Assembly: GCA_017509255.1 (NCBI GenBank)
Contig: JAFWQA010000061.1
Span: 1-64,000, forward strand
Origin: Clostridia bacterium
GTDB lineage: Bacteria > Bacillota > Clostridia > Christensenellales > Aristaeellaceae
Direction of reading: 5' to 3'
DNA: 64,000 nt
Below, one piece after another: positions 52,424 to 60,690 of the stretch; the stretch's first letter is position 1, and each line of letters begins with the position of its first letter. Under the pieces are notes generated by a model. It made no database searches and was not told where the DNA came from. It saw nothing but the letters and a program-made list of their open reading frames with translations. The position numbers were made by a program, and so were the translations under genes.

Positions 52424-54109
52424 ATGGCTAAGATCCTGCTGGAGGCACTCCGGCTGAAAAAAATGTTTGGCGGTCAGCCGATCCTGGATGTGGACCGGCT
52501 GGTCATCGCTGACGGGGACCGCATCGGTCTCGTCGGTGAAAACGGCGCGGGCAAGACCACTCTGCTCCGGATCCTCAGCGGGGAGACGGAGCCGGATGAG
52601 GGCACTGTCCGCTGCCTTGCTCCGCTCGCGGTCATCCGTCAGGAGGGCCATGCGGAGGATGCTTCCGACCGGGCGACAGGCTCCGTTTTCCGGGCGCCGG
52701 AGAAGCATCCGGGCCTTTCCGGGGGCGAAATGACACGCCGCCGTATCGCCGCGGCTCTCGCCTCCCGCCCGCAGCTGCTGCTGGCGGACGAGCCGACCAC
52801 GGATCTGGATTCGGAAGGCATTTCCGTTCTCCGCTCGGCGCTCTGCTCGTATCAGGGCGCGGTGCTGCTCGTATCCCACGACAGGGCGCTGCTGCAGGCC
52901 GTGTGCAGCCGGATCTGGCAGCTGGAGGGTGGAAAGATCACGGATTTCCCCGGCACCTATGAGGACTGGCAGCAGGAGCGCCGTCTGCGCAGGGAACACG
53001 CGGAATTCGAATACGAACAATACCGGGCGGAAAAGAAACGCCTGAAGGAGACCGCCCAACGCATGGCGGAATGGACCGCCTCGATCAAAAAGGCGCCCAC
53101 GCGCATGGGCAACAGCGAGGCGCGGCTTCACACGCACCAGTGGACGAACTCCCTTCTGCATATCAGCGCGATGAAAAAGACCGTGCAGGACCGCATTGAC
53201 CGGCTGGAGGTCAAAGAACGGCCGGAGGCCCTGCCGGATATCCGCATGCGGCTGGGCACCGCCCACCCGATTCCCGGGCGCACCGCGCTGACCGTCCGCT
53301 GCGGCAGCCTCACCGCCGGCAAAAAAACGCTGCTGACGAAAACGGAACTGCTGCTCCCCTCCGGCAGCCGCACGGCGCTGGTCGGCCCGAACGGCTGCGG
53401 CAAAACCACGCTGTTTTCCGTCATTACCGGTCAGCTGCCCGCGGGCGTTGGCTTTCAGGGAGACGTCCGTTTCCATCCTGAAGCGCGCGTCGGCTGGTTC
53501 GACCAGCATCACGACCGTACGCTGGACCCGGACAAAACCGTGCTGGAAAACGCGTTGAAGGAAGCCGTCCTGTCGGAAACGCTGGTGCGCACCGTGCTCA
53601 TCGGCCTCGGCCTGAGCCGGGAAGACCTGTTCAAGCCGGTCTCCAGGCTCTCCGGCGGCGAAAAGGCCAAAACGGCGCTGGCCCGCCTCCTGGTCGGGGA
53701 TTACAATCTGCTGATCCTGGACGAGCCTGGCAACCATCTGGACCTGTACACGCTGGAAGCGCTGGAGGAGCTGCTTTCTTCCTACGGCGGCACGCTGCTC
53801 TTCGTCAGTCATGACGAGCGTCTGCTCGGCAAAATCGCCACCCGCACCGTGCGCGTGGAAAACGCGCGCCTTGTCTCCTTTGAGGGCCCGCCGGAGGAAA
53901 TGGAAAAGGCCCGCCGCAGGGATTCCTCCGCGCAGGACCTTCAGCTGGCCATCACCTCGCTGGAGATGCGGCTGGCGGATCTCTCCGCCCGTATGTCTGC
54001 TCCCCGCAGGGGCGACGATCCCCGCGCGCTCAACGACCTCTGGCAGCAGACCGCCGCGGAGCTCAGGGAAATGAAAAAAGCCGTTCCTTCCGGAACAGCC
54101 CGTAAATGA
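52424..54109 (+). CDS. ABC-F ATPase of the antibiotic-resistance (Vga/Lsa/VmlR-like) kind
   Basis: 561 residues from ATG 52424 (AAAGGGGG upstream); the frame is open upstream to 52289 but crosses the attenuator. There are two ATPase domains and no membrane span. Domain 1 is compact: GENGAGKTTLL, LSGGEMTRRRIA, LLLADEPTTDLD. The interdomain linker has KKAPTRMGNSEARLH, typical of ribosome-protecting ABC-F proteins. Domain 2 has GPNGCGKTTLF, LSGGEKAKTALAR and LLILDEPGNHLD. A C-terminal helical extension follows. Relatives displace peptidyl-transferase antibiotics such as lincosamides and pleuromutilins. The leader supports an inducible role. Substrate cannot be told from sequence. Confidence 0.9.
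   Translation: MAKILLEALRLKKMFGGQPILDVDRLVIADGDRIGLVGENGAGKTTLLRILSGETEPDEGTVRCLAPLAVIRQEGHAEDASDRATGSVFRAPEKHPGLSGGEMTRRRIAAALASRPQLLLADEPTTDLDSEGISVLRSALCSYQGAVLLVSHDRALLQAVCSRIWQLEGGKITDFPGTYEDWQQERRLRREHAEFEYEQYRAEKKRLKETAQRMAEWTASIKKAPTRMGNSEARLHTHQWTNSLLHISAMKKTVQDRIDRLEVKERPEALPDIRMRLGTAHPIPGRTALTVRCGSLTAGKKTLLTKTELLLPSGSRTALVGPNGCGKTTLFSVITGQLPAGVGFQGDVRFHPEARVGWFDQHHDRTLDPDKTVLENALKEAVLSETLVRTVLIGLGLSREDLFKPVSRLSGGEKAKTALARLLVGDYNLLILDEPGNHLDLYTLEALEELLSSYGGTLLFVSHDERLLGKIATRTVRVENARLVSFEGPPEEMEKARRRDSSAQDLQLAITSLEMRLADLSARMSAPRRGDDPRALNDLWQQTAAELREMKKAVPSGTARK
54074..54099 (-). terminator. Terminator of the ABC-2/HAD operon, inside the ABC-F 3' end
   Basis: An 8-bp stem with one wobble (54080-54087 with 54092-54099), TTCC loop, followed on the minus strand by six T residues. 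It lies within the last codons of the converging ABC-F gene. Confidence 0.7.
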
Positions 54110-54766
54110 TCATTCCTCCAGCAGCCAGCGGCGCGCCTCGTGCAGATCCTTCAGCACAGCCTCGCTCAGCTGCCTCATCTCCTCCGTCGGCGGCATCAGG
54201 TCCGGCACCATGATGGTCCGGAGTCCCCCTGCCGCGGCTGAGCGGATCCCGTTGTAGGAATCCTCTATGGCGTAGGCCCTGTCCGGGCTTACGCCTGTTT
54301 CTTCACACGCCCGGAGAAAAATGTCCGGCGCGGGCTTGCTCCGCGTCACCATATCCCCGCAGATCACCCGGTCGAAGAAGGACAGCAGCCGCGCGTCTCC
54401 CAGCATCTGCTCCACGCTCTTTCTCCGCGTGGAGGAGGCCAGCGCCAGCTTTTTCCCGCTTGCCTTCAGCCCGGTCAGCAGCTCGCGCGCGCCTGGCTTG
54501 ACCGGCAGCCTTCCGCCGTCGTACCGGCTGTGAAAGAGCGCGGATGCCTCCTTCGCGTATTCGTCATAGGGGAAAGTCTCCCCGTAAAACGCCTTCATGA
54601 TCCCGCGGCTCGTGTCCCGCGTCACGCCCAGGCATTGGTTCAGCGGCTCCCGGATGTTCTTCAGCCCGTCTCTTTCGGCCAGCTCCTCCCAGCATTCGAT
54701 CACCTTGATTTCACTGTCGAAGATGACCCCGTCCATGTCGAATATGACCGCGTCAAAGTCCTTCAT
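54110..54766 (-). CDS. HAD-family hydrolase, beta-phosphoglucomutase-like
   Basis: 218 residues with the HAD motifs VIFDMDGVIFDSE (nucleophile Asp and acid Asp), ASSTRRKSV, and KPAPDIFL with AIEDSYNGIRSAAAG. Cap helices lie between motifs 1 and 2. Members act on sugar phosphates; this one could be a phosphatase or a mutase. It is 24 bases after an ABC-2 permease gene and shares that transcript. Its stop codon directly abuts the stop codon of the converging ABC-F gene. Confidence 0.9.
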   Translation of the reverse strand: MKDFDAVIFDMDGVIFDSEIKVIECWEELAERDGLKNIREPLNQCLGVTRDTSRGIMKAFYGETFPYDEYAKEASALFHSRYDGGRLPVKPGARELLTGLKASGKKLALASSTRRKSVEQMLGDARLLSFFDRVICGDMVTRSKPAPDIFLRACEETGVSPDRAYAIEDSYNGIRSAAAGGLRTIMVPDLMPPTEEMRQLSEAVLKDLHEARRWLLEE

Positions 54767-54790
54767 TCATTACCTCCGTCCGCCCCGGCG

Positions 54791-55591
54791 TCAGCTGCCC
54801 GTAGAGCGGTAGTGCCGCATCGCCAGCCGGAACACCCGGTACATTACGGCGAACACGGCAAGTCCGGCCAGCGGCGTCACAAACACCGTCCACACCGGCC
54901 AGCCGTAAAGCGGTTTGTCCAGAATATACGCCGCCGGCACGTGCATTGTCAACGCAAAGGGTGCCACCGCGGAAAACAGGATACGCAGCGGCCGGGGATA
55001 AATGTCCACCGGATACTCGCAGGCGCTCCGTCCGCCGTAGGTCAGTGCGTTCACCAGTTCCACCGATTTCACGCTGAAAATGCAGAACACCGCCTCGATC
55101 ATGAAGAGGCCCAGAAGCAGTATCATGCTCATGCATATGCTTTCGGTCAGCGCCAGCGCCTTCAGAAAACTCCAGTGTACCGGCGACTGCAGGCTGCCCA
55201 TCACCAGCGCTGCCACGCCTACGGCGATGCAGGTGATCCGTCTCGGGTCCGTGGCGCTGCACAGCACCTGCGTCAGCACGCCCCGCGGGCGCAGCAATAT
55301 CGTATCCAGCTGGCCGGACCGCACCAGATACGGGAAGTTGCCGGTGATCCCCCGGCCGAAGATCTCCGTCAGGTAAAAGCTCACGGCCATCAGTCCGAAG
55401 AAGAAGTACAGGTTCCCCGGCGTCCACTGGTTCAGGTGGTCAAACCGGTCCACGATCAGCAGCAGGGCCATGAACTCCCCGCCCTCCATCACCAGCTGGG
55501 CCGCGGTCTGCATGAAAAAGGAAACGGGATACTGGAAATGGCTTTTGAGCAGCATGCCCATGGAGTGAAGATAAAGCTTGACTGTATCCAT
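54791..55591 (-). CDS. ABC-2 type exporter permease
   Basis: 266 residues with about six membrane spans. It belongs to the ABC2_membrane_6/DUF990-like branch (VRSGQLDTILLRPRGVLTQVL is typical). It probably pairs with the permease upstream to form a heterodimeric pore. The start at 55591 has GGGAGG eight bases upstream. Confidence 0.85.
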   Translation of the reverse strand: MDTVKLYLHSMGMLLKSHFQYPVSFFMQTAAQLVMEGGEFMALLLIVDRFDHLNQWTPGNLYFFFGLMAVSFYLTEIFGRGITGNFPYLVRSGQLDTILLRPRGVLTQVLCSATDPRRITCIAVGVAALVMGSLQSPVHWSFLKALALTESICMSMILLLGLFMIEAVFCIFSVKSVELVNALTYGGRSACEYPVDIYPRPLRILFSAVAPFALTMHVPAAYILDKPLYGWPVWTVFVTPLAGLAVFAVMYRVFRLAMRHYRSTGS

Positions 55592-55595
55592 TTCA

Positions 55596-56393
55596 TCAAC
55601 CTCCCTGCACGGTCAGCCGCTTCCGGTTCCGCGACCAAAGCAGCAGTCCCAGTCCCAGCAGCGCTGCTGCCCAGAAGATCTGCAGACCGATGATCTGCAG
55701 CAGCTCGCTCAGGCTCCTCTGCCCGGTGTACAGGCGGATCGGCGCGTCCAGCATCTGCGTGTGCGGCATCAGGGCGATCACTCTCTGCCACGCGTCCGGG
55801 AAAAGCGTCAGCGGCAGGATGCTGCCGCTCAGGATCATCATCAGCAGGTTCAGCATGGCCTGGATCCCGCGGGGGTCCAGCGTGCGCATGGTAAAGCCCA
55901 CTGTCAGATTCTCGATAGCGCTGGAAACGACCAGTCCCAGCATCAGCGCGGCAATGCCCGCGATCAGAGCCGGCAGGCTCGCCGGGGCGGATATGCCCCA
56001 GCCCTTCGGCAGCAGCGCGGCAAACACCAGCATCGGCGCCGCCCGCATCAGGCTGCCCGTCAGCTTCTGCGCCATTACGCGGGAATAATAGTAGCCGTAC
56101 AGGTTCAGCGGTCGCGCCAGGTCATAGGCGATATCGCCGGTGCGGATCCTGTCCGCCAGATCGTTGTCCGTTGCGCCCAGCATGCGGAAGAACGCCTGCT
56201 GCAGCCACACATAGCTCACCGTCGCCTCCAGGGGCACGGTCTGCGGATGCCCGGCATACAGCGCGCGGTACAGCGCCACCAGGATCAGCCCGAAAAACGC
56301 CTGGCAGCAGATGCCGCCGATCATGGCGCCCCGGTACTGCAGCTCCTGCTTCAGCCGCATCCGGAAAATGGAAAGATAGGCTTTTATTCTCAT
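55596..56393 (-). CDS. ABC-2 type exporter permease
   Basis: 265 residues with about six spans and the segment RIRTGDIAYDLARPLNLYGYYYSR, again typical of the DUF990-like permeases. It overlaps the ATPase gene by four bases (ATGA) and is five bases from the second permease gene. The substrate of these exporters is not known. Confidence 0.85.
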   Translation of the reverse strand: MRIKAYLSIFRMRLKQELQYRGAMIGGICCQAFFGLILVALYRALYAGHPQTVPLEATVSYVWLQQAFFRMLGATDNDLADRIRTGDIAYDLARPLNLYGYYYSRVMAQKLTGSLMRAAPMLVFAALLPKGWGISAPASLPALIAGIAALMLGLVVSSAIENLTVGFTMRTLDPRGIQAMLNLLMMILSGSILPLTLFPDAWQRVIALMPHTQMLDAPIRLYTGQRSLSELLQIIGLQIFWAAALLGLGLLLWSRNRKRLTVQGG

Positions 56394-57355
56394 AGGTCCA
56401 TCTCCCGGTACATCGCGGCGATCATGTGGTCGATATTCTGCGGCTGTGCCGTCAGCTCGCGGATGCTGCCCACGCTCTGCAGGCGGCTGAGCAGCTCCGG
56501 GGTCGGCACTTTCGCCGGCTCGTACACAATGCGCCAGTCCTCGCCGTCCCGGCTCATACTGCAGCTCTCCGGCAGGCTTTCGAGACTCACCTCTCCGTCA
56601 TACCGTGCGGTCACCGTCCGCTTCGTGTCGTATCGGGCCAGCAGTTCGTTCAGCGTCCCGTCATACAGCTTGCTCCCGTGGCCGATCACGGTCACGCGTC
56701 TGCACAGCGCTGCCACGTCCTCCATGTCGTGGGTGGTCAGCAGCACAGTGGTGCCGTTTTTCCGGTTCTCCTCCTTCAGGAAGTCGCGCAGGGCCAGCTT
56801 GCTCACGGCGTCCAGCCCGATGGTCGGCTCGTCCAGAAAGAGCAGCTCCGGCCGGTGCAGCAGGCTTCCGCACAGCTCGGCACGCATCCTCTGGCCCAGG
56901 CTCAGCTGCCTCAGCGGCGTCCGCAGCAGGCTTCCCAGATCCAGCTTTTCCGTCAGCTCATCCAGTCTCGTCTTCCAGTCTGCGTCTGTCAGCCGGTAGA
57001 TGTCCTTCAGCAGGCAGTAGCTGTCCAGGATCGGAACGTCCCACCACAGTTGGCTCCGCTGGCCGAACACCACGCCGATGTGCCGCACGTGTTTCTTTCT
57101 TTCCAGCCACGGCACGCGCCCGTCCACGCTCACCCTCCCGCCGTCCGGCGTCAGGATCCCGGACAGGATCTTGACGGTCGTGGATTTTCCGGCGCCGTTC
57201 GGCCCGATATAGCCGATCAGGTCGCCCTTTTCGATCTGCAGAGAGATGCCTTTGAGCGCCTGCACCGTCGTTTTTTCGCGCAGCAGATGACCTTTTTCTC
57301 TCTTCTTTCTGACCGTGAAGCTCTTGGTCAGATTCTCCACTTCTATGTAGCTCAT
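56390..57355 (-). CDS. ABC-2 type exporter ATPase
   Basis: 321 residues from ATG 57355 (GGGAG upstream). Walker A is GPNGAGKSTTVKIL, the family marker is FGQRSQLWWDVP, the signature region is LSLGQRMRAELC and Walker B is LLFLDEPTIGLD. It energises the two permeases that follow. It is the first gene of a four-gene operon ending with the HAD gene. Confidence 0.92.
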   Translation of the reverse strand: MSYIEVENLTKSFTVRKKREKGHLLREKTTVQALKGISLQIEKGDLIGYIGPNGAGKSTTVKILSGILTPDGGRVSVDGRVPWLERKKHVRHIGVVFGQRSQLWWDVPILDSYCLLKDIYRLTDADWKTRLDELTEKLDLGSLLRTPLRQLSLGQRMRAELCGSLLHRPELLFLDEPTIGLDAVSKLALRDFLKEENRKNGTTVLLTTHDMEDVAALCRRVTVIGHGSKLYDGTLNELLARYDTKRTVTARYDGEVSLESLPESCSMSRDGEDWRIVYEPAKVPTPELLSRLQSVGSIRELTAQPQNIDHMIAAMYREMDL

Positions 57356-57409
57356 ATTCTTTTCTCCCTGCCGGTCGGTCCTGATAAGTGCCATAAACGC
57401 AAGGGATAA

Positions 57410-57438
57410 ATTATAACATATTTTTTCTTGTTTTTCAA
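57410..57438 (-). promoter_or_regulatory. Promoter of the ABC-2/HAD operon
   Basis: Minus strand: TTGAAA (57433-57438), 17-base spacer, TATAAT (57410-57415). Confidence 0.8.
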
Positions 57439-57476
57439 TCCTTTTTCACTTTTTCCGGTCTCTTTTTTCTTCCCGG

Positions 57477-57505
57477 TTGTATTTCCCCTTCCGTTCTGCT
57501 ATTCT
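57477..57505 (+). promoter_or_regulatory. Promoter of the YfcE gene
   Basis: TTGTAT (57477-57482), 17-base spacer, TATTCT (57500-57505) with a TGC in front. The leader to the start codon is about 150 bases and holds a small hairpin (CCGTTCA...TGAACGG near 57573-57593). Nothing else was seen there. Confidence 0.5.
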
Positions 57506-57662
57506 CATCCGGGAAAGCTGTAACTCTCCGGCATCAGGCATGTGGCTTTGGAGCTGTTCAGAGTTTTCTCCCGTTCATGCAGTTTGAACGGATCAGAGCC
57601 AAAGGCCTTCGCCCGGCCCTCTCCCCCGCGCGAATAATTTCCCCATACAGGAGCACACCGCT

Positions 57663-58211
57663 ATGAAATGGTTCATTGCATCGGATATCCACGGATCCGC
57701 CCTTTACTGCCGCAGGATGCTCGCCGCCTATGACCGCGAGCAGGCTGACCGCATGCTTCTTCTCGGTGACCTTCTCTACCACGGCCCGCGCAACGACCTG
57801 CCGGACGGATATGCCCCGAAGGAGGTTATCTCCCTCCTGAACGCGCGCAGCAATGAGATTTACTGCGTCCGCGGCAACTGCGAGGCCGAGGTCGACCAGA
57901 TGGTCCTCTCCTTCCCGGTCATGGCGGATTACTTCCTCCTGCCGGTGGGCAGGAAGTGCATCTTCGCCACCCACGGCCATATCTTCAACGAGCAGAACCT
58001 GCCGCCGCTCAAGCCCGGCGATATCCTGCTCCATGGGCACACCCATGTTTCCGTCTGCCGGAAGCACGATACCTACACCTGCTGCAATCCCGGCTCCGTC
58101 TCCATCCCGAAGGAGAATACCCCGCGCGGTTACATGATCCTGGAAAACGGCGTCTTCACCTGGAAAACCCCGGACGGAACGGAATACATGAAACTGGATA
58201 TAGAGGAGTAA
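57663..58211 (+). CDS. YfcE-type phosphodiesterase
   Basis: 182 residues of the calcineurin fold: ASDIHGS, LLLGDLLYHG, VRGNCEAEVD, FATHGH and LHGHTHV are the metal ligands in order. The E. coli homologue YfcE splits simple phosphodiesters with manganese; the natural substrate is unknown. The start at 57663 has CAGGAG nine bases upstream. It is a single gene, followed by a terminator shared with the convergent HAD gene. Confidence 0.92.
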   Translation: MKWFIASDIHGSALYCRRMLAAYDREQADRMLLLGDLLYHGPRNDLPDGYAPKEVISLLNARSNEIYCVRGNCEAEVDQMVLSFPVMADYFLLPVGRKCIFATHGHIFNEQNLPPLKPGDILLHGHTHVSVCRKHDTYTCCNPGSVSIPKENTPRGYMILENGVFTWKTPDGTEYMKLDIEE

Positions 58212-58296
58212 GCGGATAAGATTTCAAAGTATTCGTCGTTCAAACGGTAAATGTTTCACCGGAGCGAAGGTTGAATTCCCCATGATCCGTCACATG

Positions 58297-58323
58297 AAAA
58301 AGGGACCGCGTTGCGGTCCCTTT
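58297..58323 (-). terminator. Terminator of the esterase/HAD genes
   Basis: An 11-bp perfect stem (58299-58309 with 58313-58323) with a GTT loop. T-rich on both sides, so probably bidirectional. Confidence 0.85.
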
Positions 58324-58344
58324 CCCTGTTTTCCTGTTCAGTAT

Positions 58345-58974
58345 TCACTCTTTCCCCACGATTTCGGTCAGTTCATGCACGACAAGGTCCTCCAGCCCGG
58401 TAGGTTCCACGCAGGAGCCTTCCTCCAGAAAAAGGATGCTCTTCACGCCGGCGTTCTTCGCGCAGAGCACGTCCAGCTTCCGGTCACCGACATAATACGT
58501 GGTTTCCGGATCCAGGTGGTACTTCTGCGTCAGATAGAGCACGCCGTCCGGCGCGGGCTTGGGTGCGAAGCCGTCCCCGTGGGTCACGATATCCTCGAAA
58601 CAGTCCTCGATACCCAGCCGCTGCAGGATCCCGTGAGTCGAGCTGCCCCGGTGGGTGTAGACAAAATGCCTCGCTCCGGCTTTCTTCAGGCCTTCCAGCG
58701 TCTCCGCCGCGCCCTCCGTCAGGGTGATGCTTTGGTTCCGCCCGGCGCATTTCTGCCGGTACAGGGCCATGAGCGCCTCGGGGCTTTCCCCGGTCTTCTC
58801 CGCCGATTCGCGAATACAGGCCGTGACCGATTCCTTCTTCACCTTCTGCAGGATCTGCTCCGGGTCGGGCTTCAGGCCCTTCTCCGCCAGGGCAGCCGCC
58901 AGGCTTTCCGTGATCACGCCGTAGGAATGCAGCAGAGTGCCGTCCAGGTCCCAGATATAAGCGTTCATGTCCAA
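58345..58974 (-). CDS. HAD-family phosphatase, phosphoglycolate phosphatase-like
   Basis: 209 residues with motif 1 YIWDLDGTLLHS, motif 2 VYTHRGSS, and motifs 3 and 4 KPAPDGVLYL and YYVGDRKLDVLCAKNAG. The start is either TTG 58974, which has GAGGAG eight bases upstream, or ATG 58968, six bases further in. It lies 12 bases after the esterase gene and is probably co-transcribed with it. Confidence 0.88.
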   Translation of the reverse strand: MDMNAYIWDLDGTLLHSYGVITESLAAALAEKGLKPDPEQILQKVKKESVTACIRESAEKTGESPEALMALYRQKCAGRNQSITLTEGAAETLEGLKKAGARHFVYTHRGSSTHGILQRLGIEDCFEDIVTHGDGFAPKPAPDGVLYLTQKYHLDPETTYYVGDRKLDVLCAKNAGVKSILFLEEGSCVEPTGLEDLVVHELTEIVGKE

Positions 58975-58986
58975 ATGATCTTCTCC

Positions 58987-60063
58987 TCAGTCCTGAAAGA
59001 GCATCGGCAGGAAGTCGTGGATGCAGCGGCGCCACACGCTCCAGTCGTGACCGCCCGGGAAAGTCCTCCGGATCATGGTCACGTCCTTGCCCTTCAGCAT
59101 TTCATCGTCCTTGATGAAGCTGTCGAAATACTGGTCCTCCGTGCCCATGGCGCGATAGAACACCTTATAGCTTTCGGCAAACTTCTTTCCGTCGTCCAGA
59201 ATGCCCAGATGCGTTTCCGGCACGCCGCCCCGCGTGAACTGCAGGAAGCCGCTGAACACGCCCACATGGCTGAACATTTCCGGATGGGTCATGGTGACCA
59301 CGCTGGTCTGATAGCTGCCCATGCTGAGCCCGGCCATCGCGCGGTGCCATTTGTCCGTCAGCACATTATACTTCCCTTCGATGAAGGGGATCAAGTCCTT
59401 CAGCAGCACCTCCGGGAACAGACCGAACACCTGCTTCTGTTCACTCTGGGTCATGCCGTTGCCCATCACGATGATCATGTCCTTCATTTTGCCCGCGGCG
59501 TACAGCTGATCCGCGATACGGCCCAGATGTCCCTGATAGACCCAGCCCGTCTCGTTCTCGCCGTAGCCGTGCTGCAGATAGAGCACCGGATACTTCTTCG
59601 CGGGGTCATACGCCGGCGGGGTGTATACCAGGCAGATCTCGGTCTTGCCGGTCACGGAGGAAGGATAGTAATGCCGGGTCACCGCGCCGTGCGGGATGCC
59701 CTCCAGACCGTCCCACTCCTCGCCGGGCACCGGCACGTCAAAGAAGTTCATCGGGCGGCACGCTCCGTAGCCGATGGGCAGGTACGGGCTGATCACGTCC
59801 GCGCCGTCCACCCGCAGGAAGAAGTACAGGAAGCCGCGGCCCAGGTCTGCAGTCACCTCCCACATGTCCTCGCCTACCTTTTCCAGAGGAGTCAGCTTGC
59901 CCCACTGGTCGATGGCGACCTCGTTCACGCCGGGTGCCGTCTTCAGGCGTACGTGTACGCGCCCGTCCTCCAGATATTCGTAGCCCTGATCGCCGTCCCG
60001 GCTCGGCTCACCGAAATAGGGATCGAAGGAAACCGTTGTGTCCAAAGGCCATTGCTTTTTCAT
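58987..60063 (-). CDS. CE1-type esterase with N-terminal CBM48-like domain
   Basis: 358 residues from ATG 60063. The in-frame ATG 60072 touches the AGGAGG site, so 60063 is preferred. Residues 1-110 resemble a CBM48/E-set domain (VHVRLKTAPGVNEVAID). The rest is an alpha/beta hydrolase of the esterase D/feruloyl esterase type: YLQHGYGENETGW, the nucleophile Ser in AGLSMGSYQT, and the His in GGHDWSVW. There is no signal peptide. Such enzymes remove feruloyl or acetyl groups from plant polysaccharide fragments, which fits a gut or rumen lifestyle. Confidence 0.88.
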   Translation of the reverse strand: MKKQWPLDTTVSFDPYFGEPSRDGDQGYEYLEDGRVHVRLKTAPGVNEVAIDQWGKLTPLEKVGEDMWEVTADLGRGFLYFFLRVDGADVISPYLPIGYGACRPMNFFDVPVPGEEWDGLEGIPHGAVTRHYYPSSVTGKTEICLVYTPPAYDPAKKYPVLYLQHGYGENETGWVYQGHLGRIADQLYAAGKMKDMIIVMGNGMTQSEQKQVFGLFPEVLLKDLIPFIEGKYNVLTDKWHRAMAGLSMGSYQTSVVTMTHPEMFSHVGVFSGFLQFTRGGVPETHLGILDDGKKFAESYKVFYRAMGTEDQYFDSFIKDDEMLKGKDVTMIRRTFPGGHDWSVWRRCIHDFLPMLFQD

Positions 60064-60108
60064 CTGCTTCATCCTCCTGTGCGGTTTTTTCGATTGTTGT
60101 CTGTACAA

Positions 60109-60137
60109 ATTTTACAGTTTTTGGTGAAAAAGCACAA
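60109..60137 (-). promoter_or_regulatory. Promoter of the esterase gene
   Basis: Minus strand: TTGTGC (60132-60137), 17-base spacer, TAAAAT (60109-60114). Confidence 0.6.
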
Positions 60138-60213
60138 GGAAGCAAAGGGACAATCCTTGGCTGTTTTGTCTTATTTCTTGCTCACCCTGCTCTTTTTATA
60201 TTACGGATAAAGG

Positions 60214-60262
60214 AAAAAAACGGGGTCTCGCAGGCGCAGGAGCACCCGCTGTCCCCGTTTTT
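60214..60262 (-). terminator. Terminator of the suf operon
   Basis: A 10-bp stem (60216-60225 with 60253-60262) with a 27-base loop, followed on the minus strand by a run of T. It is six bases past the sufU stop. Confidence 0.75.
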
Positions 60263-60267
60263 CCGTC

Positions 60268-60690
60268 TCATTCCTCCGCAAGCATGCTTTCCAGCGTGTG
60301 CCATCCCAGCACAGCGCATTTGACCCGCGCCGGCATGTGGGACACGTCCGTCAGTGCCCCGGCCTCTTCCAGCTTATCGAATTCCTCGTCGGTGATCTTT
60401 CCCTTGATCATGCGCAGAAAAATGTCCTTCAGCTCCTCGGCCTCCGACACCGTCCTGCCGATCACCAGCTCCAGCATGATATCCGCGGAAGCCTGGGAGA
60501 TGGCGCAGCCGTCCCCGGTGTACGCCCCGTCCTCGATGATGCCGTCGTTCACCCGCAGGCGCAGGGTGATGTCGTCCCCACAGCTCGGGTTCATCCCGCG
60601 CATCTCCAGATTGGCGTCCGTCAGCTCATGCTTGTGGACCGGCCGCAGATTGTGGTCGTTGATGACCTCGCGGTAGAAATTATTCTGCAT
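60268..60690 (-). CDS. sufU: SufU, zinc-dependent sulfur acceptor for SufS
   Basis: 140 residues with the three conserved Cys segments NPSCGDD, DGCAISQAS and RVKCAVLGW. In Firmicutes SufU takes persulfide sulfur from SufS. It lacks the features of a NifU scaffold. It overlaps sufS by 11 bases and is the last gene of the operon. Confidence 0.96.
   Translation of the reverse strand: MQNNFYREVINDHNLRPVHKHELTDANLEMRGMNPSCGDDITLRLRVNDGIIEDGAYTGDGCAISQASADIMLELVIGRTVSEAEELKDIFLRMIKGKITDEEFDKLEEAGALTDVSHMPARVKCAVLGWHTLESMLAEE

Noticed and set aside
57506-57662. A riboswitch in the 150-base YfcE leader
   Set aside because: Only one small hairpin is visible, and nothing resembles a known aptamer or a terminator.
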